Source: an uncultured Opitutaceae bacterium (lineage in GTDB: Bacteria > Verrucomicrobiota > Verrucomicrobiae > Opitutales > Opitutaceae). From it: 7,665 nt of DNA. The notes under the pieces are model-generated. The model ran no database searches. It was not told the DNA's origin and saw only the letters and a program-made list of their open reading frames with translations. Positions 1 through 6,960 of the stretch are shown one piece after another. How positions within the stretch are numbered: the stretch's first letter is position 1; each line of letters starts with the position of its first letter. The DNA is taken from assembly GCA_946482625.1 (NCBI GenBank), contig CAMLSH010000179.1, positions 1 to 7,665 of the forward strand, in the 5' to 3' direction. The translations under genes were made by a program, and so were the position numbers.

Positions 1-960
1 CGCGGCATTTTCGGCCACTGCACCCACATGATGGGTCCGGGCGCACGCATCGCGGATCTCTTCTGGCAACGCTACCAATACACGATGGACGAGGCGTGGC
101 TGCGCGACCGGGCCTATCCGATGATCAAAGGCATGGCAGAGTTCTACCGCCATTTCCCGAACTTCCGGAAAGAAGCCGACGGCAAATACCATATCCGCAA
201 TATCAACAATGGCGAGTCGACCGCCGAGTGGGGCTCGGCCGACTCGCCCTACGAAACCTACTGCATGAATCTAATTTTCCCGCTGGCGATTCGCTCTTCG
301 GAGATCCTCGGGACGGATGCCGATTTGCGGACGGCGTGGAAAGAGATCGCCGCGAACCTCGTCCAGCTTCCGCCGGATCGCGGCACGGGCAGCATGGGCG
401 GCAGCGGCGCAGGTGGCTTTGGAATGTTTGTCTACGGCGGCGACGGCGCAATCGCTCCGCTCGGCTCGGAGCCAGAGCTGAAGGCGCGCTTTCTCAATTT
501 CAACCGACTCGCCGGTTTCATCGATCCGGCGGGGATCGGCGGCGCGCAGATTTTTCGCAACCGCCTCCGTTTGCGCGAAGGCCCGGGCGCGATCGATGCG
601 GAACATATCGGAGGATTGTCTCACGGTATTCACGAAACGCTGCTCGACAGCACGCCACTCGATGGGACGCACGGCGAACCCGTGCTGAGACTTTTCCACA
701 CATGGCCGAAGGACTGGGACGCCGATTTCACCCTGTTGGCGCGAGGCGCATTCACAGTATCGGCGCGGCAATCAGGCGGGAATATCGGTCCCGTGGAAAT
801 CGTGTCGCACGCAGGCGAGATCTGCCGGCTGCGGAATCCCTGGAGCGAGACTGCCGTGCAGCTGACGCGCGACGGACGTCCGGCGGAAACACTGCAAGCA
901 CCGCTGCTGGTATTCCCGACTAAGACGAACGAGCACATCGAAATCGCCCCGGTAAAGTAG
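1..960 (+). CDS. GH95-like glycoside hydrolase, C-terminal part (5' end outside window)
   Basis: The frame is open from the first base, so the 319 visible codons are the C-terminal part of a larger protein; the ATG at 28 is internal. The first ~125 codons read like the helical (alpha/alpha)6 catalytic domain of GH95 alpha-L-fucosidases/galactosidases: an 'FWQRYQYTMDEAWLRDRAYP' type helix, then 'MIKGMAEFY', then 'NNGES' (Glu at codon 72, where the family carries its catalytic-acid loop), then a helix ending 'RSSEILGTDADLR'. Codons ~209-280 match the family's end: 'GIHETLLDS', a 'WPKDWDADFTLLARGAFTV' strand and 'SHAGEICRLRNPW', which resemble the GH95 C-terminal beta domain. The protein probably releases a terminal L-fucose or L-galactose-type residue, but the '.NNGES' loop differs from the classical GH95 'SPE' loop, so substrate is uncertain. 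A Gly-rich stretch lies at codons ~128-140. No signal peptide can be judged. It converges on the receptor gene. Confidence 0.72.
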   Translation, partial: RGIFGHCTHMMGPGARIADLFWQRYQYTMDEAWLRDRAYPMIKGMAEFYRHFPNFRKEADGKYHIRNINNGESTAEWGSADSPYETYCMNLIFPLAIRSSEILGTDADLRTAWKEIAANLVQLPPDRGTGSMGGSGAGGFGMFVYGGDGAIAPLGSEPELKARFLNFNRLAGFIDPAGIGGAQIFRNRLRLREGPGAIDAEHIGGLSHGIHETLLDSTPLDGTHGEPVLRLFHTWPKDWDADFTLLARGAFTVSARQSGGNIGPVEIVSHAGEICRLRNPWSETAVQLTRDGRPAETLQAPLLVFPTKTNEHIEIAPVK

Positions 961-999
961 CCAGGTCCAGCGGCATTCGACGTCATCCAACAAAACCAA

Positions 1000-1033
1000 A
1001 ACGCTCACACCCTCTCACGAGGATGTGAGCGTT
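1000..1033 (-). terminator. Hairpin between convergent genes, likely terminator of the receptor gene
   Basis: The arms 1000-1014 and 1019-1033 pair over 15 positions with one C/A mismatch (1010/1023) around a 4-nt loop; the outer ten pairs (AACGCTCACA / TGTGAGCGTT) are perfect. Read on the minus strand, the hairpin is followed by a T-rich tract (TTGGTTTTGTTGG), as in an intrinsic terminator for the receptor gene that ends 49 bp before it. On the plus strand the following bases are not T-rich, but the stem could still act as an end for the GH95-like transcript. Confidence 0.8.
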
Positions 1034-1081
1034 GCTGCTAACGACCAAACCAAGCAACCCGCGCCCCTGTATGCGCGGAAA

Positions 1082-3370
1082 TTAGTAACTCACGGTGTAG
1101 TTGAAAAACACCGACCGACGATCCCCGACCTGGCGGCTCGGCTGCAGGTAGAACTTGTCGGTGAGGTTGTTGGCGTTGAGACCGATCGAATGGGTCAGCT
1201 TTCCACCGGAAGGTTTGAAACGATAACGGACGCCGAGATTGGCGACCGTGGCCGCCGGAACCGTCTGCATCCACTCGTTCGTCGAGCGCAGGAATACACC
1301 GGCCGCCGAATAGGTGTCGCCTGCATCCGGTCCCGAGACTGGCGTCTCACCCAAGTAGGTCATGCCAAAGTTGGCGGAGAGGCCTTTCAGTGGGCCGCTG
1401 CTAAACTCATACTTCGCATACAGGCCGCCGTTATCCGGCGAGATGCGTGCGGGCGAACGACCTATGGACATGGTCCTCGTGCCGAAATCGGTGATCTTCG
1501 AGTCGAGGTAGCCGTAGCTGCCGCCAACCGTCAGATCGTCCGTCACGCGCCAGCTGACATCGATTTCAAACCCTTGGACGAGATGGTCGCCTTCGGGGCG
1601 GTTCACCAGCACGCCGGTCACGAGATCGAGTTCCTGCACAACGACGTTCTGCCGCTCGATGCGGAAACCATTGAGCGTGAAGTTTAGACGCTCCTCGAAG
1701 TACGCCCCTTTAAATCCGTAGTCATAACCTTGGGCACGCTCGCTCTCATAGTCCTTACTGATCGAAGACGCGGTGATGAACTGCTGATTCGGGAAGAAAC
1801 CCTCGCTGTAGTTAGCGAACGCCGTGAGGTTGGAGGTGAGCTTGTAGTTAAGGCCGGCATTCGGAGTGATCTCCGTGAAGTCGAACTGGCTTTGAGCCGG
1901 GGTCGCATCTAGGTCGCGCAGGTTGTAGCCGACGCGGTCAAAACGCGCGCCGATCGAGGCCAGCAATTTCCCGTCGAGGGCAGTTGTCTGGTGCCGCAGC
2001 AACGTACCGATGACCGACGTACGATTTTTATTTTTCCGTCCGGGTGTGTGATTCGACCAGTCGAACGAACCCGTGAGATATTGTATGGGCGACGTCACGG
2101 TTTTGAGGTCGGGGGACACCGTCAGCGTGCGCATCGCGCTCCACTGTGTGAGAGGCGCACCCGTGATCGCCCAGTTGGGATCGTAGCGGTAGTAAACGTT
2201 GTAGTCGAAGGTCGCGAGAGTCTTGTGCTTAAGCGCCCCCGTGTTCCAGGTCGCGAGTAGATCGGCCTGCAACGCGCCGCCGTCCTCAAAGATGATGCCT
2301 TTGTTGGGCGTGGCTCCACGCTGCATGAGCAGAGTCCGCTGGTTTACGTTCGCCGCGGCCACGTTTTGGTAAAGGTCCCATCGGCGTGCTCGAAAATAGT
2401 TCGAAGACACACGGGCGCTGAGAACCTCATTGAACGTCTTCGAATAGGTTCCCGTCAGGAACGTCATGCCTCGGTTGAGTTCGCTGGCCGGACCGAATTG
2501 TTGAACGGTCCCGAGTTCCTTCGCGATGCCTACGATCTGGTCGTCGGTCGTCGCCGGGGTGTTCTTGTCATCGAGGATAAAGGGAGCTGACGACGCAGGC
2601 GCGTCGACCTCGCGAAGGAAATATTCGAACTGCACGAGGAGGCTGGCCCGGTTCTTGAAGTCGTGCTGCACCGCGACGTAGCCCTCGGTGTTGGTGAGCT
2701 CGGACATGGGCGTTTCGTAGGTGCGATTATAGTAGCCCAGAGTGGAGATATAGTACGTGTCGCCCAACAGTCCGAGGGAACCGGTCGCTTCGGCGGTGAC
2801 CCGCTCCGTCTCGTAGTCGCCCGCGTTCAACGCGAGTTTGTACGACGCCTTCTTTTTAGGCTTTTTGGAAATCATGTTGAGCATGCCGCCCGGCGAGGTC
2901 TGTCCATAGATCGAGGCGCTCGGTCCTTTGATGACCTCGATGCGGTCGACGTTGGAGGACCCGTAACGACCTAGGCGGAAAAATCCGTCACGGAGCTGGC
3001 TGCTGGCGTTGAAGCCGCGGAGGTTGAAACCACCGCCCTGATCGAGACCGGTAAAGGAGCTGATATAGGCGACGTTTTCGTTGAGCTCGAAAAGCGCGAA
3101 ATCGTCGAAGAATTCGCTCGTCACGACCGCCACGCTGAAAGGCAGGTCTTTGATCTGTGTGGCCACGCGAGTGCCGGTCATGGACTCGGAAGCGATATAA
3201 CCGCGGTTACCTTCCTGGCGGACCTCGAAAGGCGATAGCTCGATCACCTCATCGTTAGCGGGGCCAGGCGGCGTCGGAGGAGTGGCAGGTTGGGCAAAAG
3301 CGACCGTGGCGGTTAGCGCCAAAGGCCACGATAAAATCGCGCAGTAGCGACGTGTGTTCATTGCAGTCAT
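1082..3370 (-). CDS. TonB-dependent outer-membrane receptor
   Basis: This 762-residue protein is a complete TonB-dependent receptor for active uptake across the outer membrane. A signal peptide spans residues ~1-26 (hydrophobic core 'AILSWPLALTATVAFA', cleavage likely before Gln27). A Pro-rich linker follows, then 'VIELSPFEV' (42-50), which occupies the place of a TonB box. The plug domain covers ~60-170, with 'FNLRGF' (115-120), 'RDGFFR' (127-132) and the conserved 'DRIEVIKGPSASIYG' (142-156) plus 'PGGMLNMISKKP' (160-171). The rest is an alternating beta-strand barrel ending in the aromatic residue expected for outer-membrane insertion ('NYTVSY'). The plug resembles siderophore-type receptors, but no iron or SusD-like gene is nearby, and the fucosidase and GH88 neighbours favour an oligosaccharide ligand. 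Start: Met1 and Met4 (start at 3361) are both possible; neither has a Shine-Dalgarno sequence, and the leader is C-rich. The gene is divergent from GH29 and shares an upstream motif with it. Confidence 0.93.
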   Translation of the reverse strand: MTAMNTRRYCAILSWPLALTATVAFAQPATPPTPPGPANDEVIELSPFEVRQEGNRGYIASESMTGTRVATQIKDLPFSVAVVTSEFFDDFALFELNENVAYISSFTGLDQGGGFNLRGFNASSQLRDGFFRLGRYGSSNVDRIEVIKGPSASIYGQTSPGGMLNMISKKPKKKASYKLALNAGDYETERVTAEATGSLGLLGDTYYISTLGYYNRTYETPMSELTNTEGYVAVQHDFKNRASLLVQFEYFLREVDAPASSAPFILDDKNTPATTDDQIVGIAKELGTVQQFGPASELNRGMTFLTGTYSKTFNEVLSARVSSNYFRARRWDLYQNVAAANVNQRTLLMQRGATPNKGIIFEDGGALQADLLATWNTGALKHKTLATFDYNVYYRYDPNWAITGAPLTQWSAMRTLTVSPDLKTVTSPIQYLTGSFDWSNHTPGRKNKNRTSVIGTLLRHQTTALDGKLLASIGARFDRVGYNLRDLDATPAQSQFDFTEITPNAGLNYKLTSNLTAFANYSEGFFPNQQFITASSISKDYESERAQGYDYGFKGAYFEERLNFTLNGFRIERQNVVVQELDLVTGVLVNRPEGDHLVQGFEIDVSWRVTDDLTVGGSYGYLDSKITDFGTRTMSIGRSPARISPDNGGLYAKYEFSSGPLKGLSANFGMTYLGETPVSGPDAGDTYSAAGVFLRSTNEWMQTVPAATVANLGVRYRFKPSGGKLTHSIGLNANNLTDKFYLQPSRQVGDRRSVFFNYTVSY

Positions 3371-3471
3371 AGGATTGGGGGTAGGTCTGGCGCGGCCGGA
3401 GCGCAGCCAATTTCAGTGCAAGCACAAGCATGGATGACAGTCCGGAGATGGAGCTGAAGCCTAGATGAAGT

Positions 3472-3484
3472 TATATCATTAACC
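3472..3484 (-). promoter_or_regulatory. Shared motif GGTTAATGATATA upstream of the receptor gene
   Basis: On the minus strand this reads GGTTAATGATATA and points toward the receptor gene, ending 101 bp before its start codon. It differs at one base from the copy upstream of GH88 (6907-6919). It is followed by AC, so a TATAAC hexamer is formed. It could be a regulator-binding site or part of a promoter; the sequence alone does not decide. Confidence 0.5.
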
Positions 3485-3571
3485 TTCTATACAGGGGAAG
3501 CCTCAGCCTAAATGTGCGCGAGACCGCAGCCGGAGGAGTATCTCGGACGCTTCTCTGGCGGCGCGGGCAGC

Positions 3572-3584
3572 GGTTAACGATACG
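3572..3584 (+). promoter_or_regulatory. Shared motif GGTTAACGATACG upstream of the GH29 gene
   Basis: This plus-strand copy points toward the GH29 gene and ends 108 bp before its ATG. Its first 11 bases are identical to the GH88-side copy, and the similarity continues to GCAT a few bases later (15 of 18 positions shared). A reverse half, TTAACC, lies at 3598-3603, giving a GGTTAA-20-TTAACC inverted pair found only at this promoter. Confidence 0.5.
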
Positions 3585-3692
3585 AGCATACGCGCGCTTA
3601 ACCCGCGCGAAATTTGCCCCTCGCTCAGAGGCCTCCGCCGCAGCCCCCGCAACGTTTTTCGGATCATCTGAAGCCCATCGCGGCCCTCCCCT

Positions 3693-5474
3693 ATGAAATT
3701 ACTCTCCCTACTCGCCACGCTCGCCTTGCCCTTGTCTGCCACCGCCAATCTGCCTCCACCCGGACTGCGCGCACTCGATGATCCCGATCCGGTGCGCGAC
3801 GCCCGCGTAAGCTGGCATCGCGACGCCCGTTTTGGCTGTTTTGTACACTGGGGCGTTTACTCCGCTCCCGCCGGCGAATGGAAAGGCCGTAAGGGTGGCA
3901 CCTACTCCGAGCATCTCATGCGTTCGCTGAAAATTCCGCGCGCTGTCTACCTCGAAGAAATCGCCCGGCCCTTCAATCCCACCGGGTTCGACGCCGATGC
4001 TTGGGTAAAGCTGATGCGCGACGCAGGCATGAAGTACCTCGTCATCACGGCCAAACACCACGACGGCTTCGCCATGTATCCGTCCAAGGTTTCCAACTAC
4101 AACCTGACCGCCGTCACCCCGTTCAAACGCGATCCGATGGCCGAGCTGTCCACCGCCTGCAAAAAATACGGCCTCAAGTTCGGCTTCTACTACTCGCACG
4201 CCTGGGACTGGGAGCATCCGGACGCGATCGGGAACTTCTGGGACTACGGCGCACCCGGTGGCGATTCCGGCTGGTGGGAAAAACGCCCTGACCTCATTCC
4301 CAAAGCCGCGAAATACGTGGAAGAGAAATCCATCCCGCAGATCCGCGAACTCATCGCGATGTACCAACCGGACATCATCTGGTTCGACACCTCCAGCAAG
4401 ACGCCGCCCGAGCTCTGCCGCCGCATTCTTGAGGCCACCCGCGCAGCCAGCTCCGAGGTCGTCATCAACTCCCGCATCGGTGGCGGTCCCTTCGGCGACT
4501 ATCGCTCGACCGCCGATCGGCCCGCGTATTTCCCGGAAGTGTTCACCCATTGGGAGGCGATCCCCACCACCAACGAGTCTTACGGCTACAAGCCCAGCGA
4601 CACCTCTCACAAACCTCCCGCGCACTTCATCCAACTGCTCGCCCTCGCCACCGGCAAAGGCGGAAACATCCTCATGAATATCGGTCCCCGCGGTGACGGC
4701 GTCATCGCTTCGGAGGATGAGACGATCCTCCGCGGCATCGGCGCGTGGATGCACAGCAACGGAGAAAGCATCTATGGCTGCGATCGCAGTCCCCTGCCCG
4801 TTCAGCCTTGGGGAGCCTCCACCCGTAAAGGCAACCGGCTCTACCTGCACGTCTTCAACTGGCCGGCGGATGGCAAACTCGTCGTCGCCGGTCTGCGCAG
4901 CAACGCCCTCGGCGCTCGCCTCTTGCAAGGTGGAGATGTCGGCATTCATCGACTGAATACCGATGACGTTGAGCTGACGCTGCCCGCGACCGCACTTGAC
5001 GCGATCGACACCGTGATCGTCCTCGATTTTCCCGCACAGATCGCGGCCAACAAAGCCATCCGGCTCGCGCCATCCGGCGGCACGACCACGCTTCACGTCA
5101 TGGACGGCCGCCTCGACGGTCGCGGCATCCGCTACGGGGACGGCAAAACTCATCGCGACGTCACAGAGGAATGGTCAGGCGCCGACGCCACCGTTACGTG
5201 GACCACGCGGGTTCCGCGGGCCACGAAGTTCACAATCGCCGCGCAATACAACACGCTCACCAACGAAAACACGGGAACGTTCACCGTCGAAACCGCGCTG
5301 CAGACACTCAACGGCACCGTCACGCCGACGACGAATGTAACCACATTCCGCACTGAGACGCTCGGCGAACTCCTCCTGCCCGCCGGTGAACACACGATCG
5401 TTATCCGCGCCCGGCAAATCGCCGGCGGCAATCTCATGCGGCTGCGTCAGCTGGAACTGACTCCAATCGAGTAA
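3693..5474 (+). CDS. Exported GH29 alpha-L-fucosidase with C-terminal beta-rich domain
   Basis: This 593-residue protein is a retaining alpha-L-fucosidase that would release terminal L-fucose from oligosaccharides, probably in the periplasm. Residues 1-18 form a short signal peptide ('MKLLSLLATLALPLSATA'). The GH29 catalytic barrel covers ~30-360: 'WHRDARFGCFVHWGVYS' (41-57), 'KYLVITAKHHDGFAMYPS' (114-131, substrate-binding HHD), 'FGFYYSHAWDW' (163-173), and 'IIWFDT' (228-233), whose Asp232 is the expected nucleophile. Glu282 and Glu288 in 'YFPEVFTHWE' are the candidates for acid/base; the family varies here, so I leave it open. 'GKGGNILMNIGPRGDG' (321-336) is the usual end of the barrel. A beta-sandwich follows to ~447, and an extra domain (~455-593) with alternating strands resembles a carbohydrate-binding module. 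No Shine-Dalgarno is present: the leader is C-rich (CCCTCCCCT before ATG). The start is supported by the signal peptide. It converges with the GH88 gene. Confidence 0.95.
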   Translation: MKLLSLLATLALPLSATANLPPPGLRALDDPDPVRDARVSWHRDARFGCFVHWGVYSAPAGEWKGRKGGTYSEHLMRSLKIPRAVYLEEIARPFNPTGFDADAWVKLMRDAGMKYLVITAKHHDGFAMYPSKVSNYNLTAVTPFKRDPMAELSTACKKYGLKFGFYYSHAWDWEHPDAIGNFWDYGAPGGDSGWWEKRPDLIPKAAKYVEEKSIPQIRELIAMYQPDIIWFDTSSKTPPELCRRILEATRAASSEVVINSRIGGGPFGDYRSTADRPAYFPEVFTHWEAIPTTNESYGYKPSDTSHKPPAHFIQLLALATGKGGNILMNIGPRGDGVIASEDETILRGIGAWMHSNGESIYGCDRSPLPVQPWGASTRKGNRLYLHVFNWPADGKLVVAGLRSNALGARLLQGGDVGIHRLNTDDVELTLPATALDAIDTVIVLDFPAQIAANKAIRLAPSGGTTTLHVMDGRLDGRGIRYGDGKTHRDVTEEWSGADATVTWTTRVPRATKFTIAAQYNTLTNENTGTFTVETALQTLNGTVTPTTNVTTFRTETLGELLLPAGEHTIVIRARQIAGGNLMRLRQLELTPIE

Positions 5475-5653
5475 CTCGCAGGCACATCGCGCCCAGACCA
5501 TAAACGCTCGAACGGGAAAAAGCGCGATCCGCCGGGACGGCGTCTACCCAGGCGATCGATACATCCAAGACTTTCGCCGGTTAGCCTCCGGCGAAAGTAC
5601 CCAACCCACCGGCAGCGCACCAGGCGGTGCCAAACGTAGCGGAGGCTCTGCGG
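5475..5653. other. Convergent intergenic gap between GH29 and GH88
   Basis: This 179-bp gap lies between the ends of two converging genes. Apart from the perfect hairpin at 5570-5598 it shows only a small GCACC/GGTGC stem near 5626. I see no gene and no promoter. Confidence 0.6.
5570..5598. terminator. Perfect hairpin between convergent GH29 and GH88 genes
   Basis: ACTTTCGCCGG (5570-5580) pairs perfectly with CCGGCGAAAGT (5588-5598) around a 7-nt loop. Neither side has a clear T-tract, so it is not a textbook intrinsic terminator. Its place between two converging genes, 56 bp from one end and 96 bp from the other, suggests a shared transcript end or 3'-end stabiliser. Confidence 0.6.
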
Positions 5654-6871
5654 TTACTTCCCGCCGGCGAGACCTGCCGTGCGTTTTTGGAAACGTAGCA
5701 ACGCCTCAAGGAAATAGTAGTCCGCGTAGTTGAGCGGCGTGTCTATCTCGCTGTTTTTCGGGTGATTGCCCGTGCAGTGCATCAGTAAGAAATGGCCGTT
5801 TTCCCCCAGCTTCGCGCGATAAGCGGGTGACGAGAGGCTGCGGAGCTGCTGCTCCGCGAACGTCAGGTAGATCTTCCCGAGTTCGCTGTCCACGCAACCG
5901 CTCAGCTCGATCAATGCCGATGCCATGATCGCGGCGGCGGACGCATCCCGGGGCGCGTTCGGAATCGTTTTCGCATCGAAGTCCCAGTACGGAATTTTGT
6001 CCTCCGGCATGCGCGGATGCGACATCAAGAACGACGCGATCTTTTTGGCGCGTTCAAGATAGCTGGCGTCATTTGTTTCTCGATACGATAAAACGAATCC
6101 GTAGAGACCCCAAGCCTGGCCGCGCGCCCATGCCGAATCGTCGGCAGTCCCCTGATGCGTGAAACGGGCGACCACCGCGCCGCTATCTGGATCGTAATTC
6201 ACCACGTGGACGCTGCTGAAATCCGGCCGATAGTGATCTTTCAGCGTCGTGGTGGCGTGAGAGGAGGCGATCTCACGGAAGCGAGGTTCTTTGGTCGCCT
6301 CGGCCGCCCAGAAAAGCAACTGCAGGTTCATCATGTTGTCGATGATGACGGGAAACTTCCACTGCTCCCGATCCCAGGAACGGATCGCGCCGACTTTGTC
6401 GCTGAAGCGGGTCGTCAGCGACTTTGCTCCCGTGACCATCACGTCGCGATAGTGCGTGTCCCCCGTCAGGCGCAGAGCGTTGCCCGCGCTACACCAAAGC
6501 ATAAAACCGACATCGTGCGTGCGCGTGTTGTGCTGCTCCGACTCGACCAGCGCCGTGTAACGCACCGCCGCGTTTTTCCACTCCGCGTCGCGCGTGAACT
6601 CGTAGAGAAACCAGAGCGATCCGGGGAAAAACCCGCTGGTCCAGTCGCGCGAAGGAACGAGAGCGAGCTTCCCGTTCTCGTACGTGCGGGGAAAGCCGTT
6701 CTGCCCCTCAACCTGGGCGAGCATCCCGCGATACTGTTCGGCTGCGAAAGCGAAGTTCTCACGGATGACCTGACTCATGTCGGCGGCGCGCGCGGCGAGA
6801 CAGAGCGACACAAACGTGAGGGTGGAAAATATTTTCGAAGAGAACATGGAGGGTGTGATGGGAGAATTCAT
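5654..6871 (-). CDS. Exported GH88 unsaturated glucuronyl hydrolase
   Basis: This 405-residue protein removes the 4,5-unsaturated uronic acid that polysaccharide lyases leave at the non-reducing end, by hydrating the double bond. 'HNTRTHDVGF' carries Asp120 and 'VIIDNMMNL' carries Asp178, the two catalytic aspartates of the family (Asp88 and Asp149 in the Bacillus enzyme as I recall it). Trp166, His222, Arg250 and Trp254 ('AWARGQAWGLYGF') fall at the spacing expected for known substrate-binding residues. Length fits the family plus a signal peptide ('FSTLTFVSLCLAARA', cleavage near 29-30), so it is likely periplasmic. Start: Met1 has GGAGG eight bases upstream (6880-6884). Met9 (start at 6847) gives a more typical signal peptide (MFSSKIF...) but only a C-rich leader (CACCCTCC), like the receptor and GH29 genes. 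Both remain possible. No lyase lies in the window, so the natural substrate (glycosaminoglycan, ulvan, gum or pectin-like) is unknown. Confidence 0.93.
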   Translation of the reverse strand: MNSPITPSMFSSKIFSTLTFVSLCLAARAADMSQVIRENFAFAAEQYRGMLAQVEGQNGFPRTYENGKLALVPSRDWTSGFFPGSLWFLYEFTRDAEWKNAAVRYTALVESEQHNTRTHDVGFMLWCSAGNALRLTGDTHYRDVMVTGAKSLTTRFSDKVGAIRSWDREQWKFPVIIDNMMNLQLLFWAAEATKEPRFREIASSHATTTLKDHYRPDFSSVHVVNYDPDSGAVVARFTHQGTADDSAWARGQAWGLYGFVLSYRETNDASYLERAKKIASFLMSHPRMPEDKIPYWDFDAKTIPNAPRDASAAAIMASALIELSGCVDSELGKIYLTFAEQQLRSLSSPAYRAKLGENGHFLLMHCTGNHPKNSEIDTPLNYADYYFLEALLRFQKRTAGLAGGK

Positions 6872-6960
6872 ACGTCAGGCCTCCGCAGGTCAGACCTCCC
6901 GATGCCTATATCGTTAACCCAAAGACCGGCGCCGACATCCTCTATAGGCTAGTCAGCAGG
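6872..6960 (-). promoter_or_regulatory. GH88 upstream region with direct repeat and Shine-Dalgarno site
   Basis: In gene direction this region holds a TATAGA element (near 6940), the shared GGTTAACGATATA motif (6907-6919), then two copies of GGAGGYCTGAC (6889-6899 and 6874-6884) differing at one base. The second copy contains the GGAGG placed eight bases before the Met1 codon. The repeats also create an AGGTC-A-GACCT palindrome (6887-6897). I cannot place a -35/-10 pair with confidence. Confidence 0.5.
6907..6919 (-). promoter_or_regulatory. Shared motif GGTTAACGATATA upstream of the GH88 gene
   Basis: On the minus strand this reads GGTTAACGATATA and points toward GH88, ending 35 bp before the Met1 codon (59 bp before Met9). 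It matches the receptor-side copy at 12 of 13 bases and the GH29-side copy at 11 of 13. It is closer to its gene than the other two copies. Confidence 0.5.

Larger units (their letters stand above)
3371..3692. promoter_or_regulatory. Divergent regulatory region between receptor and GH29 genes
   Basis: This 322-bp gap separates the two divergent start codons and holds no supportable gene. It carries two oppositely facing copies of the GGTTAAYGATAYR motif exactly 100 bp apart (3472-3484 and 3572-3584), each about 100 bp upstream of its own gene. It also holds a GGTTAA...TTAACC inverted pair (3572-3603), an interrupted CGCGCG palindrome (3591-3609) and a GAGGCCTC palindrome near 3629. I see no convincing -35/-10 pair, though TATAAC follows the receptor-side motif on the minus strand. 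Both start codons are preceded by C-rich sequence rather than a Shine-Dalgarno site. Confidence 0.6.

Noticed and set aside
1025..1687. A 220-codon plus-strand frame over the end of the receptor gene
   Set aside because: It is antisense to the conserved receptor barrel, begins inside the terminator hairpin and resembles no family.
3240..3256. ATCGTTAGCGGGG as a fourth copy of the shared motif
   Set aside because: It breaks the GGTTAA core and lies within the receptor coding sequence encoding the linker, so it is probably chance.
3708..5153. A 481-codon open frame antisense to the GH29 gene
   Set aside because: It lies wholly within a clear GH29 gene; its translation is Gly/Val/Asp-rich with no recognisable domain, as expected for a shadow frame in GC-rich coding DNA.
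6155..6952. A 265-codon plus-strand frame over the start of GH88 and its promoter
   Set aside because: It is antisense to the GH88 catalytic region, Arg/His-rich, and has no ribosome-binding site.
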